Positions 1 to 8,726 of a stretch of 64,000 bases of DNA are shown here, piece by piece; the stretch's first letter is position 1; the number at the start of each line of letters is the position of its first letter. The stretch is from the NCBI RefSeq assembly GCF_000701505.1, contig NZ_JNJB01000007.1, positions 395,302 to 459,301 on the forward strand. Direction: 5' to 3'. The position numbers and the translations under genes were made by a program. The notes under the pieces are model-generated. The model saw nothing but the letters and a program-made list of their open reading frames with translations, had not been told where the DNA came from and searched no databases. This DNA comes from Dyadobacter crusticola DSM 16708. GTDB lineage: Bacteria; Bacteroidota; Bacteroidia; Cytophagales; Spirosomataceae.

Positions 1-182
1 ATTTATTCTCGTGAATTCCAATTTGTTACAGATTTGGGTCAAAAAACAACATTAGTTGACTAGACAAATTTGGGTTGATTTTGAAAAATTATCATGGTTT
101 AAACAAAGAATTCGTGCATTTGCCACTTTACCCTTCATTGCTAAATCTATTTACCACTACGAAAGATCAAAATTATTGCTCT

Positions 183-1481
183 ATGAAAAATCGTCTCCTG
201 CTCTGCCAGGTCTTCCTCTGGCTAACTGCCCTGACACTTCACGCACAACCCGCGCGCCGGCCGGTGGAAGTAATTGTGAGTACCGATCATGAAGACTGGA
301 CTTACAAGACTGGTGAAAAAGTGCAGTTTACAGTACAGGTATTGAGAAACGGGAATCCGGTCAAAAACGCGCAGCTACGATATGAAATTGGGTTGGAAAA
401 GATGGATCCAACTATTAAGGAAAGCAAAACCGCTGCCGATGGAAAACTCACAATTGACGGTGGTACATTGAAAACTCCTGGTTTTTTGAGGTGTATTGTT
501 TGGGCAAATGTCGACGGGGGTGAATTCCGCGGCCTGGCTACTGCTGCATTTGACCCTTTGAAAATCCAGCCGACTGTATCCAATCCGGAAGACTTTGATA
601 CGTTTTGGACCAATGCAAAAAAGGAACTGGCTGCTGTGCCAATGGATGCGAAAATGACGTTGCTGCCCGAGCGATGCACGGAAAAAACAAATGTATACCA
701 CCTGAACCTGCAAAATCACAGACCCGGCTTGCGGGTTTATGGGATTTTAAGTATCCCCAAAAAAGAAGGGAAATATCCTGCATTGCTGCGCGTACCCGGC
801 GCGGGCGTTCGCGCGTATTATGGTGATGTAGCTACCGCGGACAAAGATATTATCACACTCGAAATCGGTATTCATGGTATCCCAGTTACCATGGATCCCT
901 CGGTTTACATTGATCTTGGACAAGGCGTTTTAAATGGATATCCTGCTTACAATCTGGATGATAGAGACAAATTCATTTATAAAAAAGTATATCTCGGCTG
1001 TGTGCGTGCGAACGATTTCCTTGTTAGTTTGCCGCAGTTTGATGGTACCAACCTCGCAGTGACCGGCGGCAGCCAGGGCGGCGCATTGTCCATCGTGACA
1101 GCTGCGCTGGACCCGCGCGTAAAATGGCTTGGTGCGTTCTACCCTGCATTGAGCGACGTGACGGGCTACCTGCACGGTCGCGCAGGCGGCTGGCCCCATT
1201 ACTTCGATAAAAACGGAGTTGCAACGAATAAAACAAACGAGAAGCTGGCCACAGTGGGCTACTATGATGTGGTCAACTTTGCGAGACGAGTGAAAGCACC
1301 CGGGTTCTATATGTGGGGCTTCAATGACGAAACCTGCCCTCCTACTTCCATGTATGCTGCATACAATGTTACCACCGCACCAAAAGAACTGAAACTCTAC
1401 CAGGACACTGGCCACTGGACCTACCAGGACGAGAGAGATCTTATGAATAATTGGCTGGTGGAGAAGTTGAAGGGGAAGTGA
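183..1481 (+). CDS. Secreted acetyl xylan esterase (CE7/AXE1 family)
   Basis: A secreted serine esterase predicted to remove acetyl groups from xylan or acetylated oligosaccharides. I take the ATG at 183, giving 432 aa, because a signal peptide starts there (MKNRLLL..., cleavage near HAQ, residues 19-22); the frame stays open upstream to 75. An N-terminal beta-sandwich-like region (about 25-125) precedes the alpha/beta hydrolase domain. The nucleophile elbow GGSQGG has Ser297, and the likely triad is completed by Asp382 (GFNDETCPP) and His411 (DTGHW). This nucleophile context is typical of the CE7 acetyl xylan esterase/cephalosporin deacetylase family. It lies upstream of an exported Gfo/Idh oxidoreductase on the same strand, which suggests plant-polysaccharide use. 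The exact substrate is inferred. Confidence 0.88.
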   Translation: MKNRLLLCQVFLWLTALTLHAQPARRPVEVIVSTDHEDWTYKTGEKVQFTVQVLRNGNPVKNAQLRYEIGLEKMDPTIKESKTAADGKLTIDGGTLKTPGFLRCIVWANVDGGEFRGLATAAFDPLKIQPTVSNPEDFDTFWTNAKKELAAVPMDAKMTLLPERCTEKTNVYHLNLQNHRPGLRVYGILSIPKKEGKYPALLRVPGAGVRAYYGDVATADKDIITLEIGIHGIPVTMDPSVYIDLGQGVLNGYPAYNLDDRDKFIYKKVYLGCVRANDFLVSLPQFDGTNLAVTGGSQGGALSIVTAALDPRVKWLGAFYPALSDVTGYLHGRAGGWPHYFDKNGVATNKTNEKLATVGYYDVVNFARRVKAPGFYMWGFNDETCPPTSMYAAYNVTTAPKELKLYQDTGHWTYQDERDLMNNWLVEKLKGK

Positions 1482-1575
1482 TGAATGTTGAATGAATGAG
1501 TGAATGAGCGAATGAGTGAGTTAGTGAATGAGTGGGCGTCGTTGCGCTGAGTGACTGAATGAGTGAATGATTTTG
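1482..1575. repeat. Degenerate GAATGAGT tandem repeat
   Basis: Immediately after the esterase stop codon the + strand is made of imperfect copies of GAATGAGT and GAATGAGC, interrupted around 1535-1550 and resuming to about 1570. Unit length is 4 or 8 bases. It has no spacers and is too irregular for a CRISPR array. It is followed by AATGACC-type repeats up to 1629. No gene is visible here. Confidence 0.7.
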
Positions 1576-1596
1576 GCGTGCATGCCGAACAATAAT

Positions 1597-1629
1597 TGAC
1601 AATAATGACCATAAATGACTAAAACAATC
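1597..1629. repeat. AATGACC/ACTAAAACAATC repeat, upstream copy
   Basis: The block AATGACCATAAATGACT (1604-1620) runs into ACTAAAACAATC (1618-1629). Both blocks recur, in swapped order, after the next gene (3033-3061), with 15 of 17 and 12 of 12 matches. The gene between them is thus bracketed by rotated copies of one short repeat. Confidence 0.65.
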
Positions 1630-1652
1630 CCAACAACCCTGAACTAACAACC

Positions 1653-2957
1653 ATGGATCGCAGAAGTTTTATTGAAAAATCGGCTCTTGCTGGGGCGGCG
1701 TTTTCTTCGCTGCCATTACTCACTGCGCTGAGGCGGGCTGCTCCTTACAGGACTGCGCTGGTAGGTGCGGGCTGGTGGGGTACCAATATCCTGCGCTGCG
1801 CTATGCAGGCTGGTGAGTCGAAACTGGTGGCACTATGTGATGTGGACCAGAATCAGCTGAAAACGTGTGCAGAGGTTTTCTCCAAACTCACACCCGATAA
1901 ACCCAGGTTATACAAGGATTACCGTGAAATGCTTGCAAAGGAAAAGCCCGAAATCGTGATCGTTGCAACCCCGGATCACTGGCACGCGCTCTGCTGCATT
2001 GCCGCTATTGAATCCGGTGCGCACGTGTACGTGGAGAAACCGATTTCACATACCATTAAAGAAGGGCGCGCTATGGTAAACGCCACGCGTAAACACGGGA
2101 AAATCGTGCAGGTGGGTACACATAGACGCGTTTCTCCGCACAACGTGTCCGGAATGCAGTTTTTGAAATCCGGAAAAGCCGGTAAGATCGGCATGGCGCG
2201 CGCATTCGTTCATTACGGCGGCGGCCCGGGACAGAAAACACCGGATCAGGAGCCGCCGCAGGGTTTGGACTGGGACTTTTACTGCGGCCCTGCGCCCTTG
2301 GTACCTTATAACAAAACGATTACACCGAGAGGGTTCCGAAATTACCTCAATTTCGCGAATGGTACATTGGGTGACTGGGGTATTCACTGGCTTGACCAGG
2401 TTTTGTGGTGGTCGGAACAGAAGTACCCTAAGAAAATCTACTCGACAGGAGGCCGGGCGATCCGGCAGGACAGTACCGACGCGCCTGATCACCAGGTTGC
2501 AGTTTACGATTTCGACGGCTTCACGCTGGAATGGGAACACCGCAATTTCGCTGCAAACAATGCAGAGAAAACGCATCCGCAGCAGGCAGTTGGCGTTTAT
2601 TTCTACGGGACGGAAGGAACGTTTCACATGGGCTGGCTCGACGGCTGGACATTTTACCCAACCGACCCGAAAAAGCCGATCATTCACGAAGACGCGAAAC
2701 TGAACAAGCCAGACGACCAGAATATACAGGAACTCTGGGCCGATTTTCTCAATTCGATCAAAACAAACAAGCCGCCAGTCTGTGAAATTGAGATTGGCCA
2801 GCGCTCTACAAACGTGGCCTTACTTGGAATGCTTTCCTACAAACTCGGAAGAAGCATTGTTTGGGATGGAGAGAAGGAAACAATCGAAGGGGATCCGGAG
2901 GCTAACAAGCTCCTGAGCCGGGAATACCGCGGGGAATGGAAGTATCCGAAGGTATAG
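1653..2957 (+). CDS. Tat-exported Gfo/Idh/MocA family oxidoreductase
   Basis: A 434-aa NAD(P)-dependent oxidoreductase of the Gfo/Idh/MocA family, probably acting on a sugar or a modified sugar in the periplasm. The N-terminus reads MDRRSFIEKSALAGA, a Tat-like signal. The nucleotide-binding loop VGAGWWGTN lies near residue 37, and the family's EKP motif is present with Glu128, Lys129 and Pro130. The C-terminal alpha/beta domain (about 160-430) carries the GDWGIHWLD stretch usual in secreted members. It follows the esterase on the same strand but 171 bp of repeats lie between them, so co-transcription is uncertain. The substrate cannot be read from the sequence. Confidence 0.88.
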   Translation: MDRRSFIEKSALAGAAFSSLPLLTALRRAAPYRTALVGAGWWGTNILRCAMQAGESKLVALCDVDQNQLKTCAEVFSKLTPDKPRLYKDYREMLAKEKPEIVIVATPDHWHALCCIAAIESGAHVYVEKPISHTIKEGRAMVNATRKHGKIVQVGTHRRVSPHNVSGMQFLKSGKAGKIGMARAFVHYGGGPGQKTPDQEPPQGLDWDFYCGPAPLVPYNKTITPRGFRNYLNFANGTLGDWGIHWLDQVLWWSEQKYPKKIYSTGGRAIRQDSTDAPDHQVAVYDFDGFTLEWEHRNFAANNAEKTHPQQAVGVYFYGTEGTFHMGWLDGWTFYPTDPKKPIIHEDAKLNKPDDQNIQELWADFLNSIKTNKPPVCEIEIGQRSTNVALLGMLSYKLGRSIVWDGEKETIEGDPEANKLLSREYRGEWKYPKV

Positions 2958-3002
2958 GGATTTTGTTATTTGGTCACTTGTGCTTATTTGGCGTGATAGT
3001 CG

Positions 3003-3061
3003 TCATTGGTTGTCATTGGTTGTAAACATTCTACTAAAACAATCAATGACCATCAGTGACT
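3003..3061. repeat. GTCATTGGTT tandem and inverted repeat, downstream copy
   Basis: Two tandem GTCATTGGTT units (3003-3021) are followed by ACTAAAACAATC (3033-3044) and AATGACCATCAGTGACT (3045-3061). The segment 3012-3023 can pair with 3039-3050 (11 of 12 bases), giving a hairpin 55-90 bp downstream of the oxidoreductase stop codon. There is no T-tract, so it is a poor intrinsic terminator. The same words occur upstream of the gene at 1604-1629. Confidence 0.65.
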
Positions 3062-3090
3062 TATCTGAAAGCCAAACCAGAATGCATCAC

Positions 3091-3129
3091 AAAAAAACAG
3101 GTGACGCTCGTAAGAGAAGCGCCACCTGT
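3091..3129 (-). terminator. Intrinsic terminator of the 3144-3500 gene
   Basis: Arms ACAGGTGACGCT (3097-3108) and AGCGCCACCTGT (3118-3129) pair with one A-C mismatch around a 9-nt loop. On the minus strand the stem is followed by seven T residues (3091-3097). It lies 15 bp past the stop codon of the minus-strand gene. Confidence 0.85.
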
Positions 3130-3143
3130 TTGCTTTTACATTG

Positions 3144-3500
3144 TCAGTCAATTTTCACCACTTCTGCGGGAATGTTGTACTGGTCGATGATCTCACGTGT
3201 GAAGCGTACGTGCCCGCGCGGAGCCATCAGATAAAGCTTGGCACCCTTCATTCCTGCCAATTCGCTTAGCAGTTTCCATTTCGAAATATTGCCTCTCATC
3301 TGATCGCTCTTGATGGAGACTTCCAGGTAGTGTCTGTTGAACATGTTCACTCCGGTAACGTCAGGAGTAAACTTAGCATTGTCGGCTGCCCTTTCGTAAG
3401 ATTTCGGGGTTTCGTAGCCTTCTATATTAGCCTGAATGTCCTTAAATCCGTGAGCTTGTGCCCACTTTACCACTTGTGGTATAAACAGTTCTTTTTCCAT
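3144..3500 (-). CDS. Conserved small protein of unknown function
   Basis: A 118-aa soluble protein if started at the ATG at 3500 (MEKELFIPQVV...); an ATG four codons upstream (3512) is also possible. It has no signal peptide or membrane segment. The central part reads PDVTG, then about ten residues, then YLEVSIKS. This spacing recalls the Asp/Glu-x-Lys core of restriction-endonuclease-like folds, but the expected catalytic Lys is Ser here, so activity of that kind is doubtful. It stands alone on the minus strand with its own terminator. I do not recognise the family. Confidence 0.6.
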   Translation of the reverse strand: MEKELFIPQVVKWAQAHGFKDIQANIEGYETPKSYERAADNAKFTPDVTGVNMFNRHYLEVSIKSDQMRGNISKWKLLSELAGMKGAKLYLMAPRGHVRFTREIIDQYNIPAEVVKID

Positions 3501-3678
3501 AATGCTGTGCATAAGTAATGTCTCTCCCGGTGACCTACAAGGAAAGCTATTTTAAAAAATCGGGCTAAATAATGATGAGGAAGAATTATAAATGCCGGAG
3601 AGTCGCTGGCATAATATAGAACTATACACGAATATAGCGCATTTTAGGGCATTTATCCAAATTTCTCTACAAAATAAC

Positions 3679-4005
3679 TCAGTCGTCGAGCTCGTCGAGG
3701 AAATTATTGTAAGCACCCTGCAACTCACGTAATGCTTTCGCATTGTTCTGACCACGGGCCAGTTCCACACCTTTTTGATAAATTTCCTCAGCTTTTTTAA
3801 CGCGCCCGATCTCAGCAAAAAATGCGCCAGCGTGATAGTAGGTCGGCAGATAGCCCGGATGTTCGTCCAGAAGTTTGTCGAAAAATAGCGCCGCGTTCAC
3901 CGCATCGGACTTTGCGTACTCGATTGCAAGTGCGTAAATGTTGAATGGATCGGTAGGATCTTCCTCGTAAAATGCCAGTAAGTTGTTCAGTAAAGTGCCG
4001 CTCAT
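3679..4005 (-). CDS. Small TPR-like repeat protein
   Basis: A 108-aa, acidic, all-helical protein with about two tetratricopeptide-like units: residues 20-50 (IYALAIEYAKS..AALFFDKLLDEHP) and 54-88 (YHAGAFFAEIG...EEIYQKGVELA). Alternating small and large hydrophobic positions support the TPR call. No signal peptide is present. It is divergent from etfB with a 92-bp intergenic region containing promoters for both. Such proteins usually mediate protein contacts; a partner cannot be named. Confidence 0.75.
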   Translation of the reverse strand: MSGTLLNNLLAFYEEDPTDPFNIYALAIEYAKSDAVNAALFFDKLLDEHPGYLPTYYHAGAFFAEIGRVKKAEEIYQKGVELARGQNNAKALRELQGAYNNFLDELDD

Positions 4006-4097
4006 TGCAAAGTATTATGCTTGCATACTATTTCTATTTCTTTTAATTTGCCCGTCAAAGGTTTTGTCACAAACATAATACAGGTAACCAAATACTC

Positions 4098-4835
4098 ATG
4101 AAAATTCTCGTTTGTATTACCAATGTACCCGATACAACATCCAGAATAACCTTCACGGATAACAATACCCGGCTCAACAAAGCGGGGGTACAATATATAA
4201 TCGGGCCTTACGATGATTACGCACTTGCGCGGGGTGTTGAATTGAAGGAAAAAACAGGCGGCTCGCTTACAGTATTGCACGTAGGTGAGGCGGATGCAGA
4301 TCCGCAGATCCGCAAAGCACTGGCAATAGGCGCTGACGATGCGATCCGGGTGAATGCGGAACCGCTCGACTCCTATTTTACTGCCGTGCAAATCGCAGCT
4401 ATCGCGAAGGAAGAAAACTATGATCTAATCCTGATGGGCCGAGAATCCATTGATTACAACAGCGGTGTGGTACACGGATTAGTAGGCGAAATGCTTGGTA
4501 TCAACTCCTATTCGCCCGTAATGAAGCTGGATCTCGAAGGCAGTACAGCCGCGATCACGCGTGAAATCGATGGTGGAAAAGAGATATTGAAAGCGAATCT
4601 GCCGTTGGTACTGGGATGCCAGGAGCCGATAGCAGAATGGAAGATCCCGAATATGCGTGGGATTATGACTGCGAGAACAAAGCCGCTGAAAGTGGTAGAA
4701 CCGGTGACAACTGACGAAATGAGCGCACCTGTCGAATTCTCCCTTCCTGCCCCGAAAGGAGCCTGCAAAATGATACCCGCAGACCAGGCCGAGACGCTGA
4801 TCCGCCTTTTGCAAACAGAAGCAAAACTGCTTTAA
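4098..4835 (+). CDS. etfB: Electron transfer flavoprotein, beta subunit
   Basis: The 245-aa beta subunit of the heterodimeric electron transfer flavoprotein, which takes electrons from acyl-CoA and other dehydrogenases and passes them to ETF:quinone oxidoreductase. The sequence shows the MKILVCITNVPDTTSRI start, the GPYDDYALARGVELKE region and the VHGLVGEMLG segment typical of the subunit. Homologues bind structural AMP. It is 30 bp upstream of etfA on the same strand, a standard operon order. Confidence 0.95.
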   Translation: MKILVCITNVPDTTSRITFTDNNTRLNKAGVQYIIGPYDDYALARGVELKEKTGGSLTVLHVGEADADPQIRKALAIGADDAIRVNAEPLDSYFTAVQIAAIAKEENYDLILMGRESIDYNSGVVHGLVGEMLGINSYSPVMKLDLEGSTAAITREIDGGKEILKANLPLVLGCQEPIAEWKIPNMRGIMTARTKPLKVVEPVTTDEMSAPVEFSLPAPKGACKMIPADQAETLIRLLQTEAKLL

Positions 4836-4865
4836 GCTTCATCAAAAATCTAATTCGTTGAAATC

Positions 4866-5840
4866 ATGTCCGTATTAATATTTATAGAACTGGATAACGG
4901 TTCAATCAAAAAAACTTCCCTGGAAACAGTCGCTTACGGAGCGAAAGTAGCGGCTCAGACAAACGGAAAAGCTGTTGTACTGGCTATTGGCAATGCGAGT
5001 TCCGCTGAGCTCGAAAAAGCCGGCCATTATGGTGCTGAAAAAGTGCTGCATGCAGCTGGCGAAAGGCTTACCCACGAAAACAGCCTGGCGTATGCAGATG
5101 TACTGGTGCAAGCAGCCGGGCAGGAACAAAGTAAGATCATCGTTTTGCCGAAGTCTGGACTTGGTGACGCTATCGCTGCCAGGGCCGCCGCCAGGCTCAG
5201 AGCAGGTGTGGTTTCCGGTGTAACCGCATTGCCTGAAACACAAGGTACATTTAAAGTTACCCGCAGTATTTTCACTGGAAAAGCATTTTCCACAACAGAA
5301 ATTAAGTCTGAGATCAAGATCCTGGTGGTGAGAAAGAATGCGATCGAGATCGACGAAGCCGGTCTGAATACTGCCGGTGCGACTATCGAGCCATTTTCAC
5401 CGCAGCTTCGCGATGCCGATTTCCAGGCGACCATTGTTGACGTGGAAAAAGCAAGCGGAGAATTGTCTCTGACTGAGGCTGAAATCATCGTTTCGGGCGG
5501 CAGGGGAATGAAAGGTCCCGAACACTGGCAGGCGCTGCTTGACTTGGCGAGTGCGCTCGGCGCTGCCACAGGCTGCTCCAAGCCTGTATCAGATCTGGAC
5601 TGGCGCCCGCACCACGAACATATCGGACAGACCGGGATTAAAGTTGCGCCAAACCTTTATATTGCCTGCGGGATTTCAGGAGCGATCCAGCATTTGGCCG
5701 GTGTAAACGGATCCAAATGCATTGTGGTGATTAACAAAGATCCGGAGGCACCCTTTTTCAAGTCGGCGGACTACGGAATAGTAGGCGACGTATTCGAAAT
5801 CCTGCCCCGGCTAACAGCTGCTGCGAAGGCGATCAGGTGA
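4866..5840 (+). CDS. etfA: Electron transfer flavoprotein, alpha subunit
   Basis: The 324-aa alpha subunit, which carries the redox FAD. The N-terminal domain (1-185) resembles EtfB. The C-terminal FAD domain contains VSGGRGMKGPEHW, GCSKPVSDLDW, HEHIGQTG (His contacting FAD), PNLYIACGISGAIQHLAG and INKDPEAPFFKSADYGIVGD, all strongly conserved in EtfA. It is translated from the etfBA message and expected to act in the cytoplasm. Confidence 0.96.
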   Translation: MSVLIFIELDNGSIKKTSLETVAYGAKVAAQTNGKAVVLAIGNASSAELEKAGHYGAEKVLHAAGERLTHENSLAYADVLVQAAGQEQSKIIVLPKSGLGDAIAARAAARLRAGVVSGVTALPETQGTFKVTRSIFTGKAFSTTEIKSEIKILVVRKNAIEIDEAGLNTAGATIEPFSPQLRDADFQATIVDVEKASGELSLTEAEIIVSGGRGMKGPEHWQALLDLASALGAATGCSKPVSDLDWRPHHEHIGQTGIKVAPNLYIACGISGAIQHLAGVNGSKCIVVINKDPEAPFFKSADYGIVGDVFEILPRLTAAAKAIR

Positions 5841-5955
5841 AATTTGGGGTATTTTCAGCCTCAAATGATTATTTGACAAAACAGAAATAAAAAATAGCTT
5901 CTAAATCAGACCCTTAACGGGGTATATTTGGGAGCATGCGGTTTTAAGGCCGCCG

Positions 5956-6002
5956 ATAACCCGTGCACGATTTTTTTATGCAGCACGGGTTATTTATTTT
6001 TG
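5956..6002 (+). terminator. Terminator after etfA, overlapping a -7 element for the next gene
   Basis: A perfect 11-bp stem, ATAACCCGTGC (5956-5966) with GCACGGGTTAT (5983-5993), has a 16-nt loop and is followed by TTATTTTTG. It lies 115 bp past the etfA stop codon. The T-tract also contains TATTTTTG (5995-6002), a match to the Bacteroidota -7 element, which may serve the gene starting at 6068. Confidence 0.7.
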
Positions 6003-6067
6003 CATCAAAATTCCGCCCAGGCACAATTCACCACAGCTGTTAACCACATTTGCGCATTTAGTTTAAC

Positions 6068-6661
6068 GTGAAAAAAATCAAGTTAGAAATACTGGGACTT
6101 TCACCGAGCCAGTCACAGGCCGGATCTTTCGCTCTTGTTCTCGGGGAGGAATTAGGTAACCGTCGCCTGCCCATTATCATCGGCGTTTTTGAAGCCCAGG
6201 CTATTGCCGTGCAGATAGAAAATATAGTTCCGAACCGCCCGATGACGCACGACCTCTTCAAGTCGTTTGCCGATGGAATGAATTATACATTGAAAGAAAT
6301 CGTCATTTCGGATCTCAAGGAGGGTATTTTCTATGCTAAGATCGTTTGCACCGATAATCTGAGAGAAGTTGAAATTGATGCAAGACCGTCCGACGCAATC
6401 GCGATCGGCTTGCGCTTTGATATTCCCATTTATACCTACGAAGCCATTTTGTCAGAGGCAGGTATCGTTTCCAGTTCATTGTCAGACGAAGAGGACGAGG
6501 ATGAAGATGCAGTAAGAGAAACAGTGAAGCCTTCGGGCTCCAAAGACGTGATCAGGGACCTGTCCCTGGACGAACTGCAGCGCATGCTTGACGACGCACT
6601 TTCGAAAGAAGATTATGAAAAAGCTGCGAAAATCCGCGATGAAATGGGAAGAAGGAACTGA
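6068..6661 (+). CDS. DUF151 bifunctional nuclease-family protein with UVR motif
   Basis: A 197-aa cytoplasmic protein with a GTG start. Residues 1-130 form the DUF151 domain (LPIIIGVFEAQAIA, RPMTHDLF, ARPSDAIAIGLR), named after plant and bacterial bifunctional nuclease. An acidic linker of mostly Asp/Glu (about 137-146) connects to a C-terminal UVR/UvrB-UvrC-type helix pair (about 160-195, LQRMLDDALSKEDYEKAAKIRDE). The UVR motif normally docks UvrB and UvrC or Clp adaptors. A nuclease role is known for few members, so function is inferred. Confidence 0.88.
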   Translation: MKKIKLEILGLSPSQSQAGSFALVLGEELGNRRLPIIIGVFEAQAIAVQIENIVPNRPMTHDLFKSFADGMNYTLKEIVISDLKEGIFYAKIVCTDNLREVEIDARPSDAIAIGLRFDIPIYTYEAILSEAGIVSSSLSDEEDEDEDAVRETVKPSGSKDVIRDLSLDELQRMLDDALSKEDYEKAAKIRDEMGRRN

Positions 6662-6696
6662 TCTGTTACCTGCTCATTTAAGTTAAAAATAGTTAA

Positions 6697-6722
6697 GGAA
6701 AGCCGCTAATCCGGCTTTTTTG
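6697..6722 (+). terminator. Intrinsic terminator after the DUF151 gene
   Basis: The stem AAAGCCG (6699-6705) with CGGCTTT (6712-6718) has a 6-nt loop and is followed by a T-run to 6721. It starts 38 bp after the stop codon. Confidence 0.85.
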
Positions 6723-6735
6723 AATTATAAATCTC

Positions 6736-6743
6736 TATTTTTG
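6736..6743 (+). promoter_or_regulatory. Bacteroidota -7 promoter element for ftsX operon
   Basis: TATTTTTG matches TAnnTTTG. It places the transcription start near 6748-6752, which favours the ATG at 6796 over the in-frame GTG at 6757 as the ftsX start. No good TTG -33 element is seen at normal spacing. Confidence 0.55.
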
Positions 6744-6795
6744 CCACTGTCACTTTGTGGTAGCCGCATTCACAAAAGCGAAATTCAGAGCCGCT

Positions 6796-7674
6796 ATGCC
6801 TAAAAAGAAAAAGATTGGAAGTTACCCGAATGCAATGATTGTGATGAGCCTCACGGCCGCCTTATTTCTCATTGGTTTCTGCGGGCTTCTGGTGATCCAA
6901 TCTAAAAAACTGGTTTCGATCATTCGCCAAAATATTGAAGTACGCATTTTCCTGGACAAACAGCTGACAAAAGCCGCTGAGGATTCCATTCTGAATGTCG
7001 TGAAAGTCAAACCTTTTGTGCTTAACTCAACAGAGACCAAGGCGATCACTTTTGTATCCAAAGAAGAAGCAGCTAAGGAATTTATTGAAGGTACCAAAGA
7101 AGATTTCGCTACTTTCCTCGGCGAGAATCCATTGCGGAACAGCTACCGCGTGAAGATCCACGAAGATTATTTCGAAGAAGCCAAGCTCGCGCAGATTAAG
7201 AAAAACCTGGAACAGATCAAGGGAGTTTATGAGGTGGTGTACCAGGAGGATCTGGCCGATAACATCAATAGGAACGTTACCAAAATATACATTGTTCTCG
7301 CCAGCTTCGCATTAATCATGCTGATCATCATCGTACTGCTGGTCAACAACACGATTAAGCTCGCCATTTATTCCCAGCGTTTTCTGATCCGGAGTATGCA
7401 GCTTGTCGGTGCGACAAACGGTTTTATCCAGCGGCCCTATGTACTGCGCGGGGCTATTCAGGGCCTGGTCGGCGGCGTTCTTGCGGGTGTTCTCCTGATC
7501 GTTTTGCAGCAAGTCGCAGTGCGGAATGTAGAGGGACTCGCGCTGTTGCAGGAGTATGACAAAATTGCGATACTCGTCGGAACAGTACTCGCGCTGGGCA
7601 TTCTGATCGGTATTGCAAGTACTTACCAGTCACTGGCGCGCTACCTGCGCATGACGCTCGATGATTTATACTGA
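6796..7674 (+). CDS. ftsX: Cell division ABC permease FtsX
   Basis: A 292-aa inner-membrane protein of the FtsX family, which with the ATPase FtsE controls peptidoglycan hydrolases at the septum. It begins MPKKKKIGSYPNA; an in-frame GTG at 6757 would add 13 residues. Topology fits the family: one membrane segment (about 14-36), a large extracytoplasmic domain (about 40-165), then three membrane segments (about 175-200, 222-250, 258-280). No ftsE is adjacent, which is common in this phylum. It heads a run with the DUF3098 gene and uppP. Confidence 0.88.
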   Translation: MPKKKKIGSYPNAMIVMSLTAALFLIGFCGLLVIQSKKLVSIIRQNIEVRIFLDKQLTKAAEDSILNVVKVKPFVLNSTETKAITFVSKEEAAKEFIEGTKEDFATFLGENPLRNSYRVKIHEDYFEEAKLAQIKKNLEQIKGVYEVVYQEDLADNINRNVTKIYIVLASFALIMLIIIVLLVNNTIKLAIYSQRFLIRSMQLVGATNGFIQRPYVLRGAIQGLVGGVLAGVLLIVLQQVAVRNVEGLALLQEYDKIAILVGTVLALGILIGIASTYQSLARYLRMTLDDLY

Positions 7675-7701
7675 CATAATAAGCTTCAACAATTACAAGA
7701 T

Positions 7702-7917
7702 ATGAACAGTAAGAAAAATGAACTTCCGTTCGCAGCTTCCAATTACACTACCATGCTGATTGGTATCGCGGCAATCCTCGCCGGATTCCTGATCATGAGC
7801 TTCGATTCCGAAGAATTTGGTTTCGGTTTTCTCGGACTGACCCTCGGCCCCATTGTAACTTTCATTGGTTTCGTCATCGAGTTCTGGGCTATCTTACGTA
7901 AACCGGCAAATTCATGA
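7702..7917 (+). CDS. DUF3098 small membrane protein
   Basis: A 71-aa protein with two membrane segments (about 17-35 and 43-64) and the [14 protein letters not shown] start typical of DUF3098. The family is found mainly in Bacteroidota between ftsX and uppP, as here. Its stop overlaps the uppP start by 4 nt (ATGA), implying coupled translation. Its role is unknown; the position suggests cell-envelope assembly. Confidence 0.85.
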   Translation: MNSKKNELPFAASNYTTMLIGIAAILAGFLIMSFDSEEFGFGFLGLTLGPIVTFIGFVIEFWAILRKPANS

Positions 7918-8693
7918 GTATTTGGCAGGCCATTATCCTGGCAATCGTTGAGGGAATTACAGAATTCTTGCCGGTCTCTTCTACCGGGCACATGATCATC
8001 GCTTCCTCTTTCATGGGGATCAGCCACCTGGAATTCACCAAGATGTTCACAGTGAACATCCAGTTCGGAGCGATTCTATCGGTACTTGTTTTATACTGGA
8101 AACGTTTTTTTCAGACAACCGACTTCTATTTCAAGCTTTTCGTAGCATTCCTTCCAGCTGCGGTTATCGGCTTTCTATTGAATGATTTCATAGATGCATT
8201 GCTGGAAAACGTGGTTGTAGTAGCGGTATCCCTGCTGGTCGGCGGCATTATCCTGATTTTCATTGACAGGATTTCAAACGACACGAACCGCCAGAAGGAA
8301 ATTACCTTCCCAACCGCATTGAAAATCGGTTTTTTTCAATGTATAGCCATGATCCCCGGCGTTTCCCGCTCGGCTTCTACCATTATAGGAGGTATGTTGC
8401 AGGGATTGTCCAGAAAGCAGGCTGCCGAGTTTTCTTTCTTCCTTGCAGTGCCTACAATGGCCGCTGCCGGAGGCTATAAATTGCTGAAAACTTACGATAC
8501 GATCAAAGCAGAAGATATTCAGACGCTGCTGATCGGTAACCTGGTAGCATTTGTCGTAGCTATGCTCGCGATCAAATTCTTTATCAGCTTTTTGACCAAA
8601 TACGGTTTCAAAGTTTTCGGCTACTACCGCATTATCCTCGGATTGATTTTACTGGGTCTGCTTGCTTCGGGTTACAAGCTAGATGTAATCTAA
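7914..8693 (+). CDS. uppP: Undecaprenyl-diphosphate phosphatase
   Basis: A 259-aa integral membrane enzyme that dephosphorylates undecaprenyl diphosphate to recycle the lipid carrier of peptidoglycan; overexpression of this family gives bacitracin resistance. Both family signatures are present: [15 protein letters not shown] (about residues 12-26) and [14 protein letters not shown] (about 146-159), which hold the catalytic Glu, His, Ser and Arg residues. About seven to eight membrane segments are predicted. It overlaps the DUF3098 gene by 4 nt. Confidence 0.96.
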   Translation: MSIWQAIILAIVEGITEFLPVSSTGHMIIASSFMGISHLEFTKMFTVNIQFGAILSVLVLYWKRFFQTTDFYFKLFVAFLPAAVIGFLLNDFIDALLENVVVVAVSLLVGGIILIFIDRISNDTNRQKEITFPTALKIGFFQCIAMIPGVSRSASTIIGGMLQGLSRKQAAEFSFFLAVPTMAAAGGYKLLKTYDTIKAEDIQTLLIGNLVAFVVAMLAIKFFISFLTKYGFKVFGYYRIILGLILLGLLASGYKLDVI

Positions 8694-8726
8694 GTCGCAC
8701 CCTTTTTCCACAAAATTCCATTTACA

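Noticed and set aside
75..182. Upstream extension of the acetyl xylan esterase
   Set aside because: The added 36 residues are not signal-like and would bury the clear signal peptide that starts at 183.
1482..1575. Tandem repeats considered as a CRISPR array
   Set aside because: Units are 4-8 bases and irregular, with no spacers and no cas genes nearby.
2046..2687. 213-codon minus-strand frame opposite the first oxidoreductase
   Set aside because: It is fully antisense to a conserved gene with family motifs, and its translation is Cys/Arg-rich and not protein-like.
3144..3500. Restriction-endonuclease-like nuclease
   Set aside because: The spacing of Asp and Glu is suggestive, but the catalytic Lys position is Ser, so I kept the gene as unknown.
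4010..4030. AGTAT...ATACT inverted repeat in the TPR/etfB divergent promoter as an operator
   Set aside because: Only five paired bases in A+T-rich sequence; too weak to call.
6757..6795. GTG start for ftsX
   Set aside because: It would leave almost no leader after the -7 element at 6736-6743, and the family start KKKIGSYPN fits the ATG at 6796.
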